Of a stretch of 64,000 nucleotides of DNA, positions 39,696-49,953 are shown piece after piece. The stretch covers positions 146,046 to 210,045 of the forward strand of contig NZ_SNZF01000005.1 in NCBI RefSeq assembly GCF_004363725.1. Direction: 5' to 3'. Within the stretch, counting starts at the first letter, position 1. Every line of letters starts with the position of its first letter. The notes under the pieces are model-generated. The model was not told the DNA's origin. It ran no database searches and saw nothing but the letters and a program-made list of their open reading frames with translations. The stretch comes from Aquamicrobium defluvii. GTDB lineage: Bacteria; Pseudomonadota; Alphaproteobacteria; Rhizobiales; Rhizobiaceae. A program made the translations under genes and the position numbers.

Positions 39696-40456
39696 CGGTC
39701 TTTCACTCCGGCCAGCAGGAATTCGCGGTTGCCGTCGCCGCCTTCGATGGGCGACGGATGCAGCCCGAGGGCGCGCCAGCCCGGCTGGTTGTCCAGCCAG
39801 TCGCGCAGGTCGGCAGCGATGCGCTCCCCCTCGTCCGGGTTCTTCAACAGGCCGCCCTTGCCGATGGCCTCCCTGCCCGCCTCGAATTGCGGCTTGACCA
39901 GAAGCACCGCCCGCGCGCCCGATGCGGCCAGTTCCAGAGCTGGCGGCAAGGCGAGCTTCAGCGAAATGAAGCTGACGTCGGAGACGATGAAATCCGGCGC
40001 GCGGCCGCCGAGATTTGCGGCAGCAAGCTCACGCGCGTTCAGCCCTTCGATGGAGGTGACGCGCGGATCTGCGGCAATCTCCGCGCGCATCTGGCCATGG
40101 CCGACATCGATTGCGGTAACGTGAGCGGCACCGCGCTCCAGAAGCACCTGCGTAAAGCCGCCCGTGGAAGCGCCGATATCGAGCGCCTCGCAGCCGGCCG
40201 GGTCGAACCCGAAGCAATCGAGCCCTGCAATCAGCTTGAGCGCCGCGCGCGAGACATAGGCGCGGGCCGGGTCGTCGATCTCGACAGCGGCATCGATGGC
40301 AATGGTCCGCCCGGGCTTGTCAGCCACCTCGCCGCCCACGCGCACGGTTCCGCGTCCGATCGCATCGCGGGCGCGGGATCGGCTGACGAACAGGCCGCGC
40401 TCGACGAGCAGTTCATCGAGCCGCAGCCGCCGGCTGGCTGGTGCTTCTGGCTTCAT
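39692..40456 (-). CDS. TlyA-family rRNA methyltransferase
   Basis: A 254-residue protein with an N-terminal S4 RNA-binding domain (RLDELLVERGLFVSRSRARD) and an FtsJ-like Rossmann methyltransferase domain (ALDIGASTGGFTQVLLERGA near 90-109, SDVSFISLKLALPPAL, LLVKPQFEAGRE). Relatives 2'-O-methylate 16S and 23S rRNA (TlyA). It forms a two-gene unit with the RlmD-like gene through an ATGA overlap, so both rRNA modifications are probably made together. A haemolysin annotation common in databases is not supported by the domains. Confidence 0.92.
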   Translation of the reverse strand: MKPEAPASRRLRLDELLVERGLFVSRSRARDAIGRGTVRVGGEVADKPGRTIAIDAAVEIDDPARAYVSRAALKLIAGLDCFGFDPAGCEALDIGASTGGFTQVLLERGAAHVTAIDVGHGQMRAEIAADPRVTSIEGLNARELAAANLGGRAPDFIVSDVSFISLKLALPPALELAASGARAVLLVKPQFEAGREAIGKGGLLKNPDEGERIAADLRDWLDNQPGWRALGLHPSPIEGGDGNREFLLAGVKDR

Positions 40457-40497
40457 CCGCCTTCATTGACGAAAGGCGGGCACGAACGCAAGCGCCG

Positions 40498-40779
40498 TCA
40501 GCGCGTCTTCCTGCTTTGGGGTGTGATGCGCGGGTCGTCGCGGTAACGGCCATATTGAAGGACCTTGAGCGGCTCGCGCTCCTTTTGCCCGACCCCCTGC
40601 CCCACGAAAAGAGGCTCTTCGCCCGGCTCGAAACCGCCCCGCAGGTTCCCCATCCTTGCGGCTACGATCTCCCGCGCCGCTTCGTCGATACGCGCGTCGA
40701 CGCGCGTCTCCGCGGCGCCATACCCCGTCGTCACCACCACGACCGCCATGCCGTAGAAAACCGCTTTCACTGCCATCAC
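40498..40779 (-). CDS. Small exported hypothetical protein
   Basis: A 93-residue protein without a recognised domain. A likely signal peptide (MMAVKAVFYGMAVVVVTTG to GAAE) precedes a polar mature part beginning TRVDARIDEAAREIVAARMG and a basic tail. It lies on the coding strand between dxs and the TlyA-like gene, 160 bp from dxs. Codon use looks like its neighbours. It could be a conserved rhizobial envelope peptide; function unknown. The start may be the second Met. Confidence 0.6.
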   Translation of the reverse strand: MMAVKAVFYGMAVVVVTTGYGAAETRVDARIDEAAREIVAARMGNLRGGFEPGEEPLFVGQGVGQKEREPLKVLQYGRYRDDPRITPQSRKTR

Positions 40780-40939
40780 GCCCCTTGCCGGGGCCAGAGC
40801 TAACAGCGTGACGTTGAGATTCGGCCAACCGGAAGGGTAAGCGAAACGCCAAAAATAAGCGTAAACAGAGCGTTACGACAGAAACGGCAGAAGATGATTC
40901 AGGCCGCTCATGCAGTGATTCAAAATTGTTGCGTCAACA

Positions 40940-42868
40940 TCAGGCGCGCCGGACGCTTTCGACATGGCCAAGCGCGGCGAAGACGGTGCGCACGATGCCG
41001 GAACTGTCGAGCCCGGCCTCGGCATACATTTTTTCCGGCGTGCCGTGATCGGTGAACGCGTCCGGCAGCACCAGCGGGCGCACCTTCAGGCCGCTTTCCA
41101 GAAGCCCTTCATGGGCAAGGAAGTGCAGAACCTGCGTGGCGAAGCCGCCGATGGCGCCTTCCTCCACCGTCACCAGAATCTCGTGTCCGCGCGCCAACCG
41201 GCGCACAAGGTCTTCGTCCAGCGGCTTGGCGAAGCGCGCATCGGCGACCGTGGTGGAAAGGCCGGCAGCATCCAGCGCTTCGGCTGCCAGCAGGCAGTCA
41301 GCCAGCCGCGTGCCGAAGGACAGCAGCGCCACGCGCGAGCCCTGCCGCACGATGCGGCCCTTGCCGATGGCCAGCATTTCGCCGCGTTCGGGCATGTCGA
41401 CGCCGACGCCGTTGCCGCGCGGATAGCGGAAGGAGATCGGCCCCTCGTCATAGGCCGCAGCGGTGCGCACCATATGCCTCAGCTCCGCCTCGTCAGCGGC
41501 GGCCATCACCACGAAGCCCGGCAGCGAGGCGAGGAAGGTCGTGTCGAAGGCGCCGCAATGGGTCGGGCCGTCCGCGCCGACGAAGCCGGCGCGGTCGATG
41601 GGAAAACGCACCGGCAGCTTCTGGATCGCCACGTCGTGCACGACCTGATCGTAGGCCCGTTGCAGGAAGGTGGAATAAATGGCGGCAAAGGGCTTGTAGC
41701 CTTCGGTGGCAAGCCCGGCAGCGAAGGTCACGGCATGCTGTTCCGCGATGCCCACATCGAAGGTACGGCTCGGAAACGCCTCGCCGAACAGGTCGAGCCC
41801 GGTGCCGGAAGGCATGGCCGCGGTGACGGCGACGATTTTCTCGTCCTCGCGCGCTTCGCGAATCAGGCTTTCGGCGAACACTTTCGTATAGGCTGGCGCA
41901 TTGGCCGGAGCCTTGGCCTGCGCACCGGTGATGACGTCGAACCTGTTGACGCCGTGATACTTGTCGGCGGCGGCCTCGGCCGGCGCATAGCCCTTGCCCT
42001 TTTGCGTCACGACATGGATGAGCACCGGGCCCTCGCCATGGTCACGCACATTCTTCAGCACCGGCACCAGATGCTCCAGATTGTGCCCGTCGATGGGGCC
42101 GATGTGGAAGAAGCCCATCTCCTCGAACAGCGTGCCGCCGGTGACGTAGCCGCGCGCATGTTCCACGGCCCGCGTGATGGCCCGGTCGGCACGCTTGCCG
42201 AGATAGGCGGTGAGCTTCTTGCCCAGTTCGCGAAAGCCCTGATAGGTGCGCCCCGAAGCCAGCCGCGCCAGATAGGCGCTCATCGCTCCGCTCGGCGGTG
42301 CGATCGACATGTCGTTGTCGTTGAGGATGACGATCAGCCGCGAACCCAGCGCGCCTGCATTGTTCAGGGCCTCATAGGCCATGCCGGCCGACATGGAGCC
42401 GTCGCCGATGACAGCGATGACATTGTTGCGCCCGCCGGCGAGATCGCGCGCCACCGCCATGCCGAGCCCGGCCGAAATGGAGGTGGAAGAATGCGCCGCG
42501 CCGAACGGGTCGTATTCGCTTTCGTCGCGCTTGGTGAAGCCGGAAAGCCCGCCTTCCTGCCGCAGGGTGCGGATGCGGTCGCGGCGTCCGGTGAGGATCT
42601 TGTGCGGATAGGTCTGGTGGCCGACGTCCCAGATCACCCGGTCGCGCGGCGTGTCGAACACATGGTGCAGCGCCACGGTCAGTTCGATGACGCCGAGACC
42701 GGCGCCGAGATGCCCCCCGGTGCGCGACACCACGTCGATGGTCTCGCGGCGCAATTCGTCGGCCAGTTGCGGCAGGGCGCTTTCAGGAAGGTTTCGCAGG
42801 TCCGCCGGAATGCGAACCTTGTCGAGAAGCGGAGTCTCAGGAAGCTGCGGCTGGGGTCCGGCGTTCAT
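40940..42868 (-). CDS. dxs: 1-deoxy-D-xylulose-5-phosphate synthase
   Basis: First enzyme of the MEP isoprenoid pathway, joining pyruvate and glyceraldehyde-3-phosphate with thiamine diphosphate. The 642 residues contain the ThDP/Mg motif [18 protein letters not shown] near 157-174, [10 protein letters not shown], the transketolase-type [15 protein letters not shown] with the catalytic Glu, and [18 protein letters not shown]. Length is standard. It is the third gene of the HDAC-xseB-dxs operon, and with ispH it places both ends of the pathway in this window. Confidence 0.97.
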   Translation of the reverse strand: MNAGPQPQLPETPLLDKVRIPADLRNLPESALPQLADELRRETIDVVSRTGGHLGAGLGVIELTVALHHVFDTPRDRVIWDVGHQTYPHKILTGRRDRIRTLRQEGGLSGFTKRDESEYDPFGAAHSSTSISAGLGMAVARDLAGGRNNVIAVIGDGSMSAGMAYEALNNAGALGSRLIVILNDNDMSIAPPSGAMSAYLARLASGRTYQGFRELGKKLTAYLGKRADRAITRAVEHARGYVTGGTLFEEMGFFHIGPIDGHNLEHLVPVLKNVRDHGEGPVLIHVVTQKGKGYAPAEAAADKYHGVNRFDVITGAQAKAPANAPAYTKVFAESLIREAREDEKIVAVTAAMPSGTGLDLFGEAFPSRTFDVGIAEQHAVTFAAGLATEGYKPFAAIYSTFLQRAYDQVVHDVAIQKLPVRFPIDRAGFVGADGPTHCGAFDTTFLASLPGFVVMAAADEAELRHMVRTAAAYDEGPISFRYPRGNGVGVDMPERGEMLAIGKGRIVRQGSRVALLSFGTRLADCLLAAEALDAAGLSTTVADARFAKPLDEDLVRRLARGHEILVTVEEGAIGGFATQVLHFLAHEGLLESGLKVRPLVLPDAFTDHGTPEKMYAEAGLDSSGIVRTVFAALGHVESVRRA

Positions 42869-42967
42869 CGGCTGCTACCTCCCGAAGCTGATGCACGCAG
42901 CCGGAATAGGCCGACGAGACCGGAATGTAAACGCTCGATCCCCTGTCGGCGCGTATCGCGAACAGCG

Positions 42968-43219
42968 CTATTCGCCGTCGAGCGGTTCGGTGCCGGCGGG
43001 CTTGCCGTCGCGGGCCAGCCTGATTTTCTCCACCTTGTCCTCGGCCGCCTTCAGCAGCCGGTCGCAATGGGCCTTCAGCGCCTCGCCACGCTCATAGATG
43101 CGGATCGACTGGTCGAGCGGCACCTCGCCGCGTTCGAGATCCTCGACGATCTTCTCCAGCGCATCGAGCGCCTGCTCGAAGCTCATCGCCTTCACGTCGT
43201 CGTTAGCCGAAGCATCCAT
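42968..43219 (-). CDS. xseB: Exodeoxyribonuclease VII small subunit
   Basis: An 83-residue helical protein with the XseB pattern [20 protein letters not shown] and [20 protein letters not shown]. With XseA it forms the single-strand exonuclease VII. It starts 4 bp after the histone-deacetylase-like gene and precedes dxs by 99 bp, an arrangement common in proteobacteria. Confidence 0.95.
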   Translation of the reverse strand: MDASANDDVKAMSFEQALDALEKIVEDLERGEVPLDQSIRIYERGEALKAHCDRLLKAAEDKVEKIRLARDGKPAGTEPLDGE

Positions 43220-43223
43220 CCGT

Positions 43224-44153
43224 TCATCCCTTCATCAGGCGACCGACATGGGCCGCAACCGAAAATGCCAGTCCATGCAGGTCGTAGCCGCCTTCCAACA
43301 GACTCACGAGCCTGTTGTCGCAATAGCGTGTCGCTCGTTCCAGCAGATAGCCCGTCGCCCAGTCGAAATCGTCCTCGGTCAGGTTGATGTCGGCCAGAGG
43401 ATCGCGATAATGGGCATCGAAGCCAGCCGAGACGATGATCAGGTCGGGCGCGAAATCATCGATGCGCGGCAGGATGCGGGTGCCGAAAGCTTCCCGAAAC
43501 GCTTCAGACCCCGTATCCGGCGCCAGCGGCGCGTTGACGACATTGCCGAACGCGCCGGTCTCGTTACGCCGGCCGCTGCCCGGAAAAAGCGGAATCTGGT
43601 GGGTGGAGCAATAAAGAACGCTCGGGTCGTCCCAGAAAATATCCTGCGTGCCATTGCCGTGGTGGACGTCCCAGTCGACGATGGCGACGCGCTCCGCGCC
43701 GTGCTTCTTCTGTGCATGACGGGCCGCGATCGCGGCATTGTTGAACAGGCAAAACCCCATGGCCGTGGATTTCTCGGCATGATGGCCCGGCGGGCGCGAG
43801 GCCACGAAGACATTGGCTGCGGTGCCTGAAAACACATCGTCCACGGCCGCGTTCGCCGCCCCGACCGCCGTCAGCGCCGCCTGCCAGCTCTTCGGGCTCA
43901 GCACCGTGTCGCCATCGATGGTGGCGATGCCCTCCTGCGGCGCTGCGGCGCGCAGCCGCTCCACATGGCTTTCGGGGTGGGCGTATAAGAGGGTTGCGGC
44001 ATCGCCTTCCGGCGCCTCGACCCGGTCAAGCGCTTCGAACGGCTCCTCCATCAGCACGCGTTCGATGGCGCGCAGCCTGTCCGGACGCTCCGGATGCCCG
44101 GCTGGCGTCAGGTGCTCCAGATAGACCGGATGGCTGTAGAGGCGCGTGACCAT
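43224..44153 (-). CDS. Histone deacetylase-family amidohydrolase
   Basis: A 309-residue zinc amidohydrolase of the arginase/deacetylase fold (acetoin-utilisation AcuC and acetylpolyamine hydrolase relatives). Active-site marks are [20 protein letters not shown] near 132-151, the zinc ligands Asp and His in [17 protein letters not shown] and Asp in [14 protein letters not shown], and GGYDLHGLA at the end. The start at 44153 ([14 protein letters not shown]) is chosen because it gives the family N-terminus. The natural substrate, protein or small molecule, is unknown. First gene of the operon with xseB and dxs. Confidence 0.92.
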   Translation of the reverse strand: MVTRLYSHPVYLEHLTPAGHPERPDRLRAIERVLMEEPFEALDRVEAPEGDAATLLYAHPESHVERLRAAAPQEGIATIDGDTVLSPKSWQAALTAVGAANAAVDDVFSGTAANVFVASRPPGHHAEKSTAMGFCLFNNAAIAARHAQKKHGAERVAIVDWDVHHGNGTQDIFWDDPSVLYCSTHQIPLFPGSGRRNETGAFGNVVNAPLAPDTGSEAFREAFGTRILPRIDDFAPDLIIVSAGFDAHYRDPLADINLTEDDFDWATGYLLERATRYCDNRLVSLLEGGYDLHGLAFSVAAHVGRLMKG

Positions 44154-44565
44154 GCCCCGATATAGGCGCATGGGAACCGCTTGACCACATTTTCAGGGTC
44201 GCGGATCTTTTTGATCAACAATTCACTTTGCGGAAGCATCCATCCGACTGCGCGAAGGGCGCAGGCTTTCCCCGGCCGTGTCTGCGAGCTCGCGAAATTT
44301 CGAAGACGCCCCGGCAAGCCGCCGATCCCATTCGGGATCGGGAACCTGTCCTTCGATCTTCGGTGAAATAGAAGAGAACTATGCCCTGCCGGGCAGTTTG
44401 AACGGCGATGAAGATTCCGTCCAGCACGTTGCAGGCGAGCGTGATATCGAAATGGGCGATCATCCGAAGCGCGATGAACGGCCACATCCACGCCCCCCAA
44501 TGAAACGCCGGAAGCATCGCGCCGCTTCGGGATTGCGTCAATCGGGTAGCAGCGGTGGCCGGCGA
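44154..44565. other. Intergenic stretch with a possible broken reading frame
   Basis: This is 412 bp between the deacetylase start and the ribB stop. On the minus strand one frame reads MLPAFHWGAWMWPFIALRM and continues to GIVLFYFTED (within 44215-44541), and a second overlapping frame reads PDPEWDRRLAGASSKFRELA to RSRMDASAK (about 44236-44385). Joined by one frameshift near 44385 they would give a small protein with a hydrophobic first half and a charged helical tail. I recognise no family. It may be a decayed gene, a sequence error, or chance. Confidence 0.25.
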
Positions 44566-45660
44566 TCAGGCGATTTCGGTCCTGACGATGCGGATGCCGA
44601 AGCCTTCCAGCCCGACATAATGGCGCTCGCGCGAGGCGATGAGATTGATGGACGAGATACCGAGGTCCTTGAGGATCTGCGCGCCCAGCCCGATCTCGCG
44701 CCATTCGTTCTCGCGGCGGCGGGCCTCCTCATGGTCCTCGCTATCGCCTCCACGGCGGCGGCTCTCCTGATGCGCGACGCCGACGGAGCCTTCGCGCAGA
44801 TAGACGATGACGCCGCGCTTCTGGTCTCCCATGGCGCTCATGATGCCGTCCAGCCGGTGGCTGGTGCCGAATACATCCGCGACGACATTTTCCGGATGCA
44901 GACGCACGGGCACTTCCTCGCCATCGCGAATGTCGCCGAAAACAACCGCCAGATGCTGCATCGGGTCCCACGGAAGCGTGTAGGCATAGAGCCTGGCCTG
45001 GCCACCGGGTGTCTCGATATCGGTGCAGGCGACACGCTCGACCAGCGTTTCCTGCCGCTGGCGATAGGCGATGAGGTCGGCGACCGAAACCTGCCTGAGA
45101 TTGTTGGCCTCTGCGAATGCCTGCACCTGCGGGCCGCGCATCACCGTGCCGTCGTCGTTGACCAGTTCGGAAATGACGCCGACCGGCGGCAGGCCGGCGA
45201 GCTTGCACAGATCGACAGCCGCTTCCGTATGACCGGAGCGCATCAGCACGCCGCCTTCCCGGGCGATCAGGGGGAAGATGTGCCCGGGACGCACGAAATC
45301 CGATGGGCCTACATTGCCATTGGCCAGATTGCGCACGGTGAGCGTGCGGTCGTCGGCCGAAATGCCGGTGGTGGTGCCATGTTTGAAATCGACACTGACG
45401 GTGAAAGCGGTGGTGTGCGCGGAATCGTTGTCGGCGACCATCGGCGCGAGATTGAGCCGTCGCGCATCCTCGCGCAGCATCGGCGTACAGACGATGCCGG
45501 ATGTGTGGCGCACGATGAAGGCCATCTTCTCGGGCGTGCAATGCACGGCGGCGACGATCAGGTCGCCCTCGTTCTCGCGCCCGTCATCATCCATGACAAC
45601 GACGATCTCGCCACGCTCGAAAGCGCGGATGGCTTCGACGATCTTCTTCTGGTCGTACAT
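44566..45660 (-). CDS. ribB: 3,4-dihydroxy-2-butanone-4-phosphate synthase with degenerate GTP cyclohydrolase II domain
   Basis: Makes the four-carbon precursor of riboflavin from ribulose 5-phosphate. The N-terminal RibB domain (1-205) has DDDGRENEGDLIVAA and FVRPGHIFPLIAREGGVLMR plus SGHTEAAVDLCKLAGL, all intact. The C-terminal half resembles RibA but the zinc cysteines are gone: where RibA has a HSEC-like and a RCDC-like motif this has HPEN and SHRLD, so GTP cyclohydrolase activity is unlikely. Such RibBX-like proteins are known in proteobacteria. The ATG at 45660 (MYDQKKIVEAIRAF) is used; only 105 bp separate it from aroC, too short for a full FMN riboswitch. Confidence 0.93.
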   Translation of the reverse strand: MYDQKKIVEAIRAFERGEIVVVMDDDGRENEGDLIVAAVHCTPEKMAFIVRHTSGIVCTPMLREDARRLNLAPMVADNDSAHTTAFTVSVDFKHGTTTGISADDRTLTVRNLANGNVGPSDFVRPGHIFPLIAREGGVLMRSGHTEAAVDLCKLAGLPPVGVISELVNDDGTVMRGPQVQAFAEANNLRQVSVADLIAYRQRQETLVERVACTDIETPGGQARLYAYTLPWDPMQHLAVVFGDIRDGEEVPVRLHPENVVADVFGTSHRLDGIMSAMGDQKRGVIVYLREGSVGVAHQESRRRGGDSEDHEEARRRENEWREIGLGAQILKDLGISSINLIASRERHYVGLEGFGIRIVRTEIA

Positions 45661-45765
45661 GGGGGCTCGTTTCGCTCGCAAGCAATAAGGGAATAAGGCA
45701 GTAAGGGAATAGGGCTTTGGGGCAGAGCGGGCAAGTACCCGCCCCATATATCGCCCTGCGAACCC

Positions 45766-46872
45766 TTACCCTTCCGCCCTGCCCGTCTGCCCCCTGTGGC
45801 GCAGATAGTGGTCGGCGATGGCACAGGCGACCATGGCCTCGCCCACAGGCACGGCACGAATGCCGACGCAGGGGTCGTGACGCCCTTTGGTGCGCACTTC
45901 CACTTCGGCTCCCTCCTTGTCGATGGAAAGCCGCGGCGTCAGGATCGACGAGGTCGGCTTCACCGCAAAGCGCGCGACGACCGGTTCGCCGGTCGAGATG
46001 CCGCCGAGAACGCCGCCCGCCTTGTTGGACAGGAACACGGGGCGGCCGTCATCGCCCATGCGCATCTCGTCGGCATTTTCCTCGCCGGTGATGCGGGCCG
46101 CTTCGAAGCCGTTGCCGATCTCGACGCCCTTGACCGCGTTTATCGACATCAGGTTGCCGGCAATGTCCTGATCGAGCTTGCCATAGAGCGGCGCGCCGAG
46201 CCCCGCCGGCACCCCTTCCGCCACGATCTCGACAATTGCGCCCACCGACGAGCCCGCCTTGCGGATTTCATCCAGATAGGCGCTGAAAACCGGTACCGAG
46301 GCGGGGTCCGGCGTGAAGAAGGGATTGTCCTCGTGGCCGATGAAATCCCAGTCCCAGTTGGCGCGGTCGATGTCCTTCACGCCCATGGAAACCAGCGCGC
46401 CGCGCACCACGAGACCGGGCACCACCTTGCGGGCGAGCGCGCCGGCGGCAACACGGGCGGCGGTCTCCCGCGCGGAGGAGCGCCCGCCGCCACGATGATC
46501 GCGCAGGCCATACTTCACATCATAGGTATAGTCCGCGTGGCCCGGACGGTACTGGCGCGCGATCTCGCCATAGTCCTTCGAGCGCTGGTCGACATTCTCG
46601 ATCATCATCGATACCGGCGTGCCGGTCGTGACCATCGTCTCGCCGTCCTCATCGAGGATGAAGCCGGAAAGCACCTTCACCTGATCGGGCTCGCGCCGCT
46701 GGGTGACGAAGCGCGACTGGCCGGGACGGCGGCGATCCAGTTCGGCCTGTATATCCGCCGGCGTGAAGCGGATGCCGGGGGGACAGCCGTCCACAACGCA
46801 GCCAAGCGCTGCGCCATGGCTTTCGCCCCAGGTGGTGACGCGGAACAGATGGCCGAACGTGTTGTGAGACAT
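45766..46872 (-). CDS. aroC: Chorismate synthase
   Basis: Last step of the shikimate pathway, requiring reduced FMN; the neighbouring riboflavin gene supplies the cofactor pathway. The 368 residues start [20 protein letters not shown] and contain [37 protein letters not shown] and the C-terminal [17 protein letters not shown] and [13 protein letters not shown] signatures. The start at 46872 is chosen for this N-terminus although the frame is open 21 codons further. It is transcribed towards ribB. Confidence 0.97.
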   Translation of the reverse strand: MSHNTFGHLFRVTTWGESHGAALGCVVDGCPPGIRFTPADIQAELDRRRPGQSRFVTQRREPDQVKVLSGFILDEDGETMVTTGTPVSMMIENVDQRSKDYGEIARQYRPGHADYTYDVKYGLRDHRGGGRSSARETAARVAAGALARKVVPGLVVRGALVSMGVKDIDRANWDWDFIGHEDNPFFTPDPASVPVFSAYLDEIRKAGSSVGAIVEIVAEGVPAGLGAPLYGKLDQDIAGNLMSINAVKGVEIGNGFEAARITGEENADEMRMGDDGRPVFLSNKAGGVLGGISTGEPVVARFAVKPTSSILTPRLSIDKEGAEVEVRTKGRHDPCVGIRAVPVGEAMVACAIADHYLRHRGQTGRAEG

Positions 46873-47077
46873 CGGGAAAAACCTGCCCTTCGGGTCGAAG
46901 CCGGCATGCGGCCCGACACCGGTATGATCGTGCATGCGTTCTATTGGCGTTTTTTGCGGTGGTCAAACCGTCATGCCCCGCGTCTAAGCTTTGACACATT
47001 GGGCTGCTTCTGTTCACATCGCCCTGTCTCCGCAATCACCCGGCCCCAAGCCGGAGCAAGAAACCAGAGGACGACAT

Positions 47078-47341
47078 ATGCCAATCAAAACCGGGCGCAT
47101 TCTCGCTGGCGCCGCAGCAGCCCTGATGCTGATCTCGACCGCCGCCTTCGCCGAACAGGCTGAAGGGCTGATCAGGAAGGTCGACAAGGAAGCGATGACG
47201 CTGACGCTGGATAACGGCAAATCCTACAAGCTCAATGCCGAGATGGATGTCGACTCGCTCGAAGCAGGCATGGACGTCGTTATCGCCTATGACGTGACCA
47301 ATGGCGAAAACGTCATCACCGACATGCAGGTTACCGAATAG
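47078..47341 (+). CDS. DUF1344 exported protein
   Basis: An 87-residue periplasmic protein. It has a signal peptide (MPIKTGRILAGAAAALML to AAFAEQ), then a small beta domain AEGLIRKVDKEAMTLTLDNG and SYKLNAEMDVDSLEAGMDVV, matching DUF1344, a rhizobial family of unknown role, possibly OB-fold-like. The ATG at 47078 is preceded by AGAGGAC at a good distance. It is divergent from aroC. Confidence 0.85.
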   Translation: MPIKTGRILAGAAAALMLISTAAFAEQAEGLIRKVDKEAMTLTLDNGKSYKLNAEMDVDSLEAGMDVVIAYDVTNGENVITDMQVTE

Positions 47342-47362
47342 TCCCTGCTGCCCTGTCGATCT

Positions 47363-47950
47363 CTACAGCCATTCCAGAGTGCCCTCCTGCCAGCGCAGGA
47401 TGCGGTCCTGCGGGATGGCGAGAGCGCAGGCTTCCTCCTTCGTCGCAGCTCCGACGAGGCGAAACAATGCGCGCATCACGCCGCCATGGGTGACGCAGAC
47501 GGCGGGGCCCCGCAAGGCACGGAACACCGGCTCCACCCGTTCCAGCAGCATCTGGTAGCTTTCCGCACCCTCTCCGGCCGGCCGGAAATCCCACTTGGCA
47601 AGCTCGCGCTCACGCGTTGAACCGGGGTGCAGCGCCTCAAGCTCCTCGGCCGTATAGCCCTGCCAGTCGCCGAAATTCAGCTCCTTGAGCCTTTCGTCCA
47701 CGCGGTAGGCTGCGGGGTCCAGCTCCATCGCGCCACGCAGCAGTTCCATGGTGTGGCGGGTCCTCGCCATCGGGCTTGCCACGAAATCGAACAGCTGCGG
47801 CTCGGCGATCAGGCGCGCGAGGCTGCGGCCGTTTCCCGCAGCCTGCCTGCGGCCGAGATCGTTGAGATCGATATCGGCCTGCCCCTGGAGGCGAAACTCG
47901 GCGTTCCAGTCGGTCTGACCGTGGCGCACGATATAGACAGGCGCGGGCAT
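47363..47950 (-). CDS. Histidine phosphatase (phosphoglycerate mutase-like)
   Basis: A 195-residue branch 1 histidine phosphatase. The phospho-acceptor motif IVRHGQTDWN lies at 7-16, the conserved Arg/Glu residues in ASPMARTRHTMELL and LKELNFGDWQGYT, and the second catalytic His in AVCVTHGGVMRALFRL near 150. It could act on small phosphomonoesters; true mutase activity is not implied. The start at 47950 (MPAPVYIVRHG) is chosen because the motif sits near the N-terminus in the family. It follows fabI with a 55-bp gap. Confidence 0.9.
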   Translation of the reverse strand: MPAPVYIVRHGQTDWNAEFRLQGQADIDLNDLGRRQAAGNGRSLARLIAEPQLFDFVASPMARTRHTMELLRGAMELDPAAYRVDERLKELNFGDWQGYTAEELEALHPGSTRERELAKWDFRPAGEGAESYQMLLERVEPVFRALRGPAVCVTHGGVMRALFRLVGAATKEEACALAIPQDRILRWQEGTLEWL

Positions 47951-48005
47951 GATCTGCAGCGTCCCCTGAAAAAACGTCCGGAATCGCCGGCTGGAATGGC
48001 GGAAA

Positions 48006-48824
48006 TCAGTCCTTGACGGTGGAGATGTCCGGTGCATCGACGGCCTTCATGCCGACGACATGATAGCCGGAATCGACGTGATGCACCTCGCCGGTGACGC
48101 CGCGCGACAGGTCGGACAGCAGATAGAGGCCCGAATCACCGACCTCTTCCGGCGTGACCGTGCGCTTGAGCGGCGAGTTGTACTCGTTCCATTTCAGGAT
48201 GTAGCGGAAGTCGCCGATGCCGGAGGCGGCCAGCGTCTTGATCGGGCCGGCCGAAATGGCGTTGACGCGGATGCCGCGGCCGCCGAGATCGACCGCCAGA
48301 TAGCGCACGCTGGCTTCCAGAGCGGCCTTGGCGACGCCCATGACGTTATAGTGCGGCATCACCTTCTCCGCCCCATAATAGGTCAGGGTCAGCAGCGAGC
48401 CGCCATCGTTCATGATCGCTTCGGAACGCCTGGCGATATCGGTGAAGGAGAACACCGAAATCTCCATGGTGCGGTTGAAGTTGGCGCGGGTCGTCTCGAC
48501 GTAGCGGCCGTCCAGTTCCTCCTTGTCGGAGAAGGCGATGGCGTGGACGACGAAATCGACCTTGCCGAAATGCGCCGCGACATTCGCAAACACCGCATCG
48601 AGGCTTTCCGGGTCGGTAACGTCGCAATGGCCGGCGATGTGCGCGCCGAGTTCCGCCGCCAGCGGCTCCACGCGCTTCCTGAAGGCTTCGCCCTGATAGG
48701 TCAGCGCGATCTCGGCGCCATTGTCGACGCAAGCCTTTGCGATACCGAAAGCGATCGAGCGATTGTTGGCGACACCCAGAATGAGCCCGCGCTTGCCGGC
48801 CATGAGGCCCTGTACACCCGCCAT
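48006..48824 (-). CDS. fabI: Enoyl-ACP reductase (NADH) FabI
   Basis: Reduces enoyl-ACP in type II fatty acid synthesis. The 272 residues contain GVANNRSIAFGIAKA (nucleotide loop), the catalytic Tyr-x6-Lys in PHYNVMGVAKAALEASVRYL, SAGPIKTLAASGI and HHVDSGYHVVGM at the end, all typical of rhizobial FabI. The ATG at 48824 (MAGVQGLMAGKRGLILGV) is preferred over an in-frame start 12 codons upstream. Histidine phosphatase follows it; the DnaJ-like gene is upstream, with about 100 bp between them. Confidence 0.95.
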   Translation of the reverse strand: MAGVQGLMAGKRGLILGVANNRSIAFGIAKACVDNGAEIALTYQGEAFRKRVEPLAAELGAHIAGHCDVTDPESLDAVFANVAAHFGKVDFVVHAIAFSDKEELDGRYVETTRANFNRTMEISVFSFTDIARRSEAIMNDGGSLLTLTYYGAEKVMPHYNVMGVAKAALEASVRYLAVDLGGRGIRVNAISAGPIKTLAASGIGDFRYILKWNEYNSPLKRTVTPEEVGDSGLYLLSDLSRGVTGEVHHVDSGYHVVGMKAVDAPDISTVKD

Positions 48825-48921
48825 GTCAGCGTTCTCCGCACCTTGTCTGCTTGGAAGCAAGCCCTATCGCACAGGCTTACCCGCGCTTCAAGCTCTCAAA
48901 CGCCGACCTGTCGATCCGGGG

Positions 48922-49866
48922 TCAGGCCGGCCGCTTGCGCATCAGCGCCTCAAGCTCACTGTCGCCGCCCTCCGGCAGCATCAGGCGCACATGCACATAC
49001 AGGTCGCCATGACCGCCGGACTTGTTGGGCAGGCCCTTGCCTTTCAGACGCAGAACCTTGTCGGAACTCGACCATGCCGGCACATTGAGCGCCAGTTTGC
49101 CGGTCGGCGTCTCCACGGGCAGCTTGGCGCCGAGCACCGCATCACGCAGCGGCACCGGCAGATCGACATGAAGGTCGCGACCCTCCACGCGATAGCGCGG
49201 ATGGTTCAGGAAGCGGATCCTGACCAGCGCATCGCCCGGCGCGCCATGGCCCTGCTCCCCCTGGCCCTTGAGGCGTATGGTCTGGCCGTCCTCGACATAG
49301 CCGGGCAATTTCACCGCGATCTTGCGGCCATCCGGGAACTGGGCCGTCACCCTGGGCGTCGTCGCCGCTTCCTCGATGGTGATGCCAAGCTCGACATTCA
49401 TGTCCTGTCCGCGAGCCGTCTGGCGGCGACGGTCCGCTCCGGCCGACCACGGACCCTGGGGGCCCTGCTGCTGGCGCGTGAATGCGTCGCCGAATATATG
49501 GCTGAAGATGTCGTCGCCAAAGGCTTCGCCGCCCGGACCAGCCGAACGGAATTCGAAATGCGCACCGCCGGGCCCCTGCTGTCCGCGCCTGAAACCGGCA
49601 AAGGGATCGCCTCCGGCAGCGCCCTCGAAGCCCTGAAAGCGCGGCTTGCCGTCGGGACCGATCTCGCCACGGTCGTAAGCGGCGCGCTGCTTATCGTCGC
49701 CGACGATCTCATAAGCCTGATTCGCGGCCGCGAAATGGTCCTTGGCCTTGGGATCGTCCGGATTCTGGTCCGGATGATACTTCTTGGCCAGCTTCCTGTA
49801 GGCCGACTTGATTTCCTTGGCCGAGGCGTTTTTTGCAACGCCCAGCACCTCATACGGGTCGCGCAT
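48922..49866 (-). CDS. DnaJ-class chaperone (CbpA-like)
   Basis: A 314-residue J-protein. The J domain is at 1-68 with the HPD motif in [13 protein letters not shown], then a Gly/Phe/Gln-rich linker (about 75-150) and the two C-terminal beta-sandwich substrate domains ([66 protein letters not shown]). The cysteine-rich zinc domain of DnaJ itself is absent, placing it with CbpA/type B co-chaperones of DnaK. Confidence 0.93.
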   Translation of the reverse strand: MRDPYEVLGVAKNASAKEIKSAYRKLAKKYHPDQNPDDPKAKDHFAAANQAYEIVGDDKQRAAYDRGEIGPDGKPRFQGFEGAAGGDPFAGFRRGQQGPGGAHFEFRSAGPGGEAFGDDIFSHIFGDAFTRQQQGPQGPWSAGADRRRQTARGQDMNVELGITIEEAATTPRVTAQFPDGRKIAVKLPGYVEDGQTIRLKGQGEQGHGAPGDALVRIRFLNHPRYRVEGRDLHVDLPVPLRDAVLGAKLPVETPTGKLALNVPAWSSSDKVLRLKGKGLPNKSGGHGDLYVHVRLMLPEGGDSELEALMRKRPA

Positions 49867-49953
49867 ATATCCTGCCTGCTAGACGAACGGTTCTGGTGTC
49901 GAGCCTTATATGCGCCTGCATAGGAAGAAATTCCAGACCCTGTGCAAAACTAC

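Noticed and set aside
40964..43387. Very long plus-strand open frame opposite dxs and xseB
   Set aside because: Antisense to two well-conserved genes; composition is a mirror of their codons and no motif is present.
45661..45765. FMN riboswitch upstream of ribB
   Set aside because: Only 105 bp are available; the conserved RFN-element segments were not seen, only short TAAGGGAATA-like direct repeats and a weak GC hairpin.
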